The notes beneath the pieces are model-generated. The model saw only the letters and a list, made by a program, of their open reading frames with translations. It had not been told where the DNA came from and did no database searches. The position numbers and the translations under genes are program-made. A stretch of 57,527 nt of DNA from an uncultured Mycoplasmatota bacterium (GTDB taxonomy: Bacteria > Bacillota_I > Bacilli_A > RF39 > UBA660), in assembly GCA_946497955.1 (NCBI GenBank), contig CAMMMH010000006.1:1-57527 (forward strand), written 5' to 3'. This document shows positions 57,459-57,527 of the stretch, piece after piece. Each line of letters opens with the position of its first letter. The stretch's first letter is position 1.

Positions 57459-57527
57459 AAGAAGGCAGCTAGCAATGTTATTAACTTAAGAAAAATTAAG
57501 ATAAAGGATTTAATCTTTTGTCTTTTT

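Noticed and set aside
1-57527. CRISPR array
   Set aside because: No regularly spaced identical repeats noticed on either strand.

Overview
AT-rich, low-GC Gram-positive (Firmicutes/Tenericutes-like) chromosomal window, read mostly on the minus strand. (1) ~1-15.5 kb is part of an integrative/conjugative-type element. It holds a truncated TOPRIM/DUF3991-type gene at the left edge, two small XRE regulators, a 2457-aa ArdC/methylase/SNF2-helicase megaprotein, a thioester/Cna-B surface adhesin with its own sortase, and ParB/ParA. It is followed by a repeat-containing non-coding zone (15.5-16 kb) and a RhuM cassette. No integrase, relaxase or T4SS gene lies inside the window. (2) ~18-35.8 kb is mainly chromosomal: lepB, rplS with a likely L19 leader, a YmfH/YmfF M16 pair, deoD, a decayed IS66-family element with GTAAC terminal repeats, a frameshifted zinc alcohol dehydrogenase, a low-MW phosphatase, an SNF2 helicase, a UvrD-like helicase with an apparent embedded nuclease domain, DUF362/cupin/CMD genes, cutA and a short divergent metK. 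(3) ~35.9-55 kb is a dense defence island: a type II-like Wadjet operon (JetA-B-C-D) with a SEC-C protein gene 3 nt downstream of jetD, a single-chain GmrSD-type DUF262/DUF1524 protein, a 938-aa RelA/SpoT-like synthetase domain fused to a long helical C-terminus, a m5C methyltransferase overlapping a DUF3883/PD-(D/E)XK-like nuclease, a small HxH protein and a Fic protein, ending at tRNA-His(GTG). (4) The right edge has an apparently recent 1702-bp IS (8-bp TSD TGCAATAT) and a CIRCE-controlled hsp20. Best candidates for undescribed biology are the RelA/SpoT-fusion protein in the defence island and the SEC-C gene coupled to Wadjet. All family calls come from motif reading only; no database search was possible.
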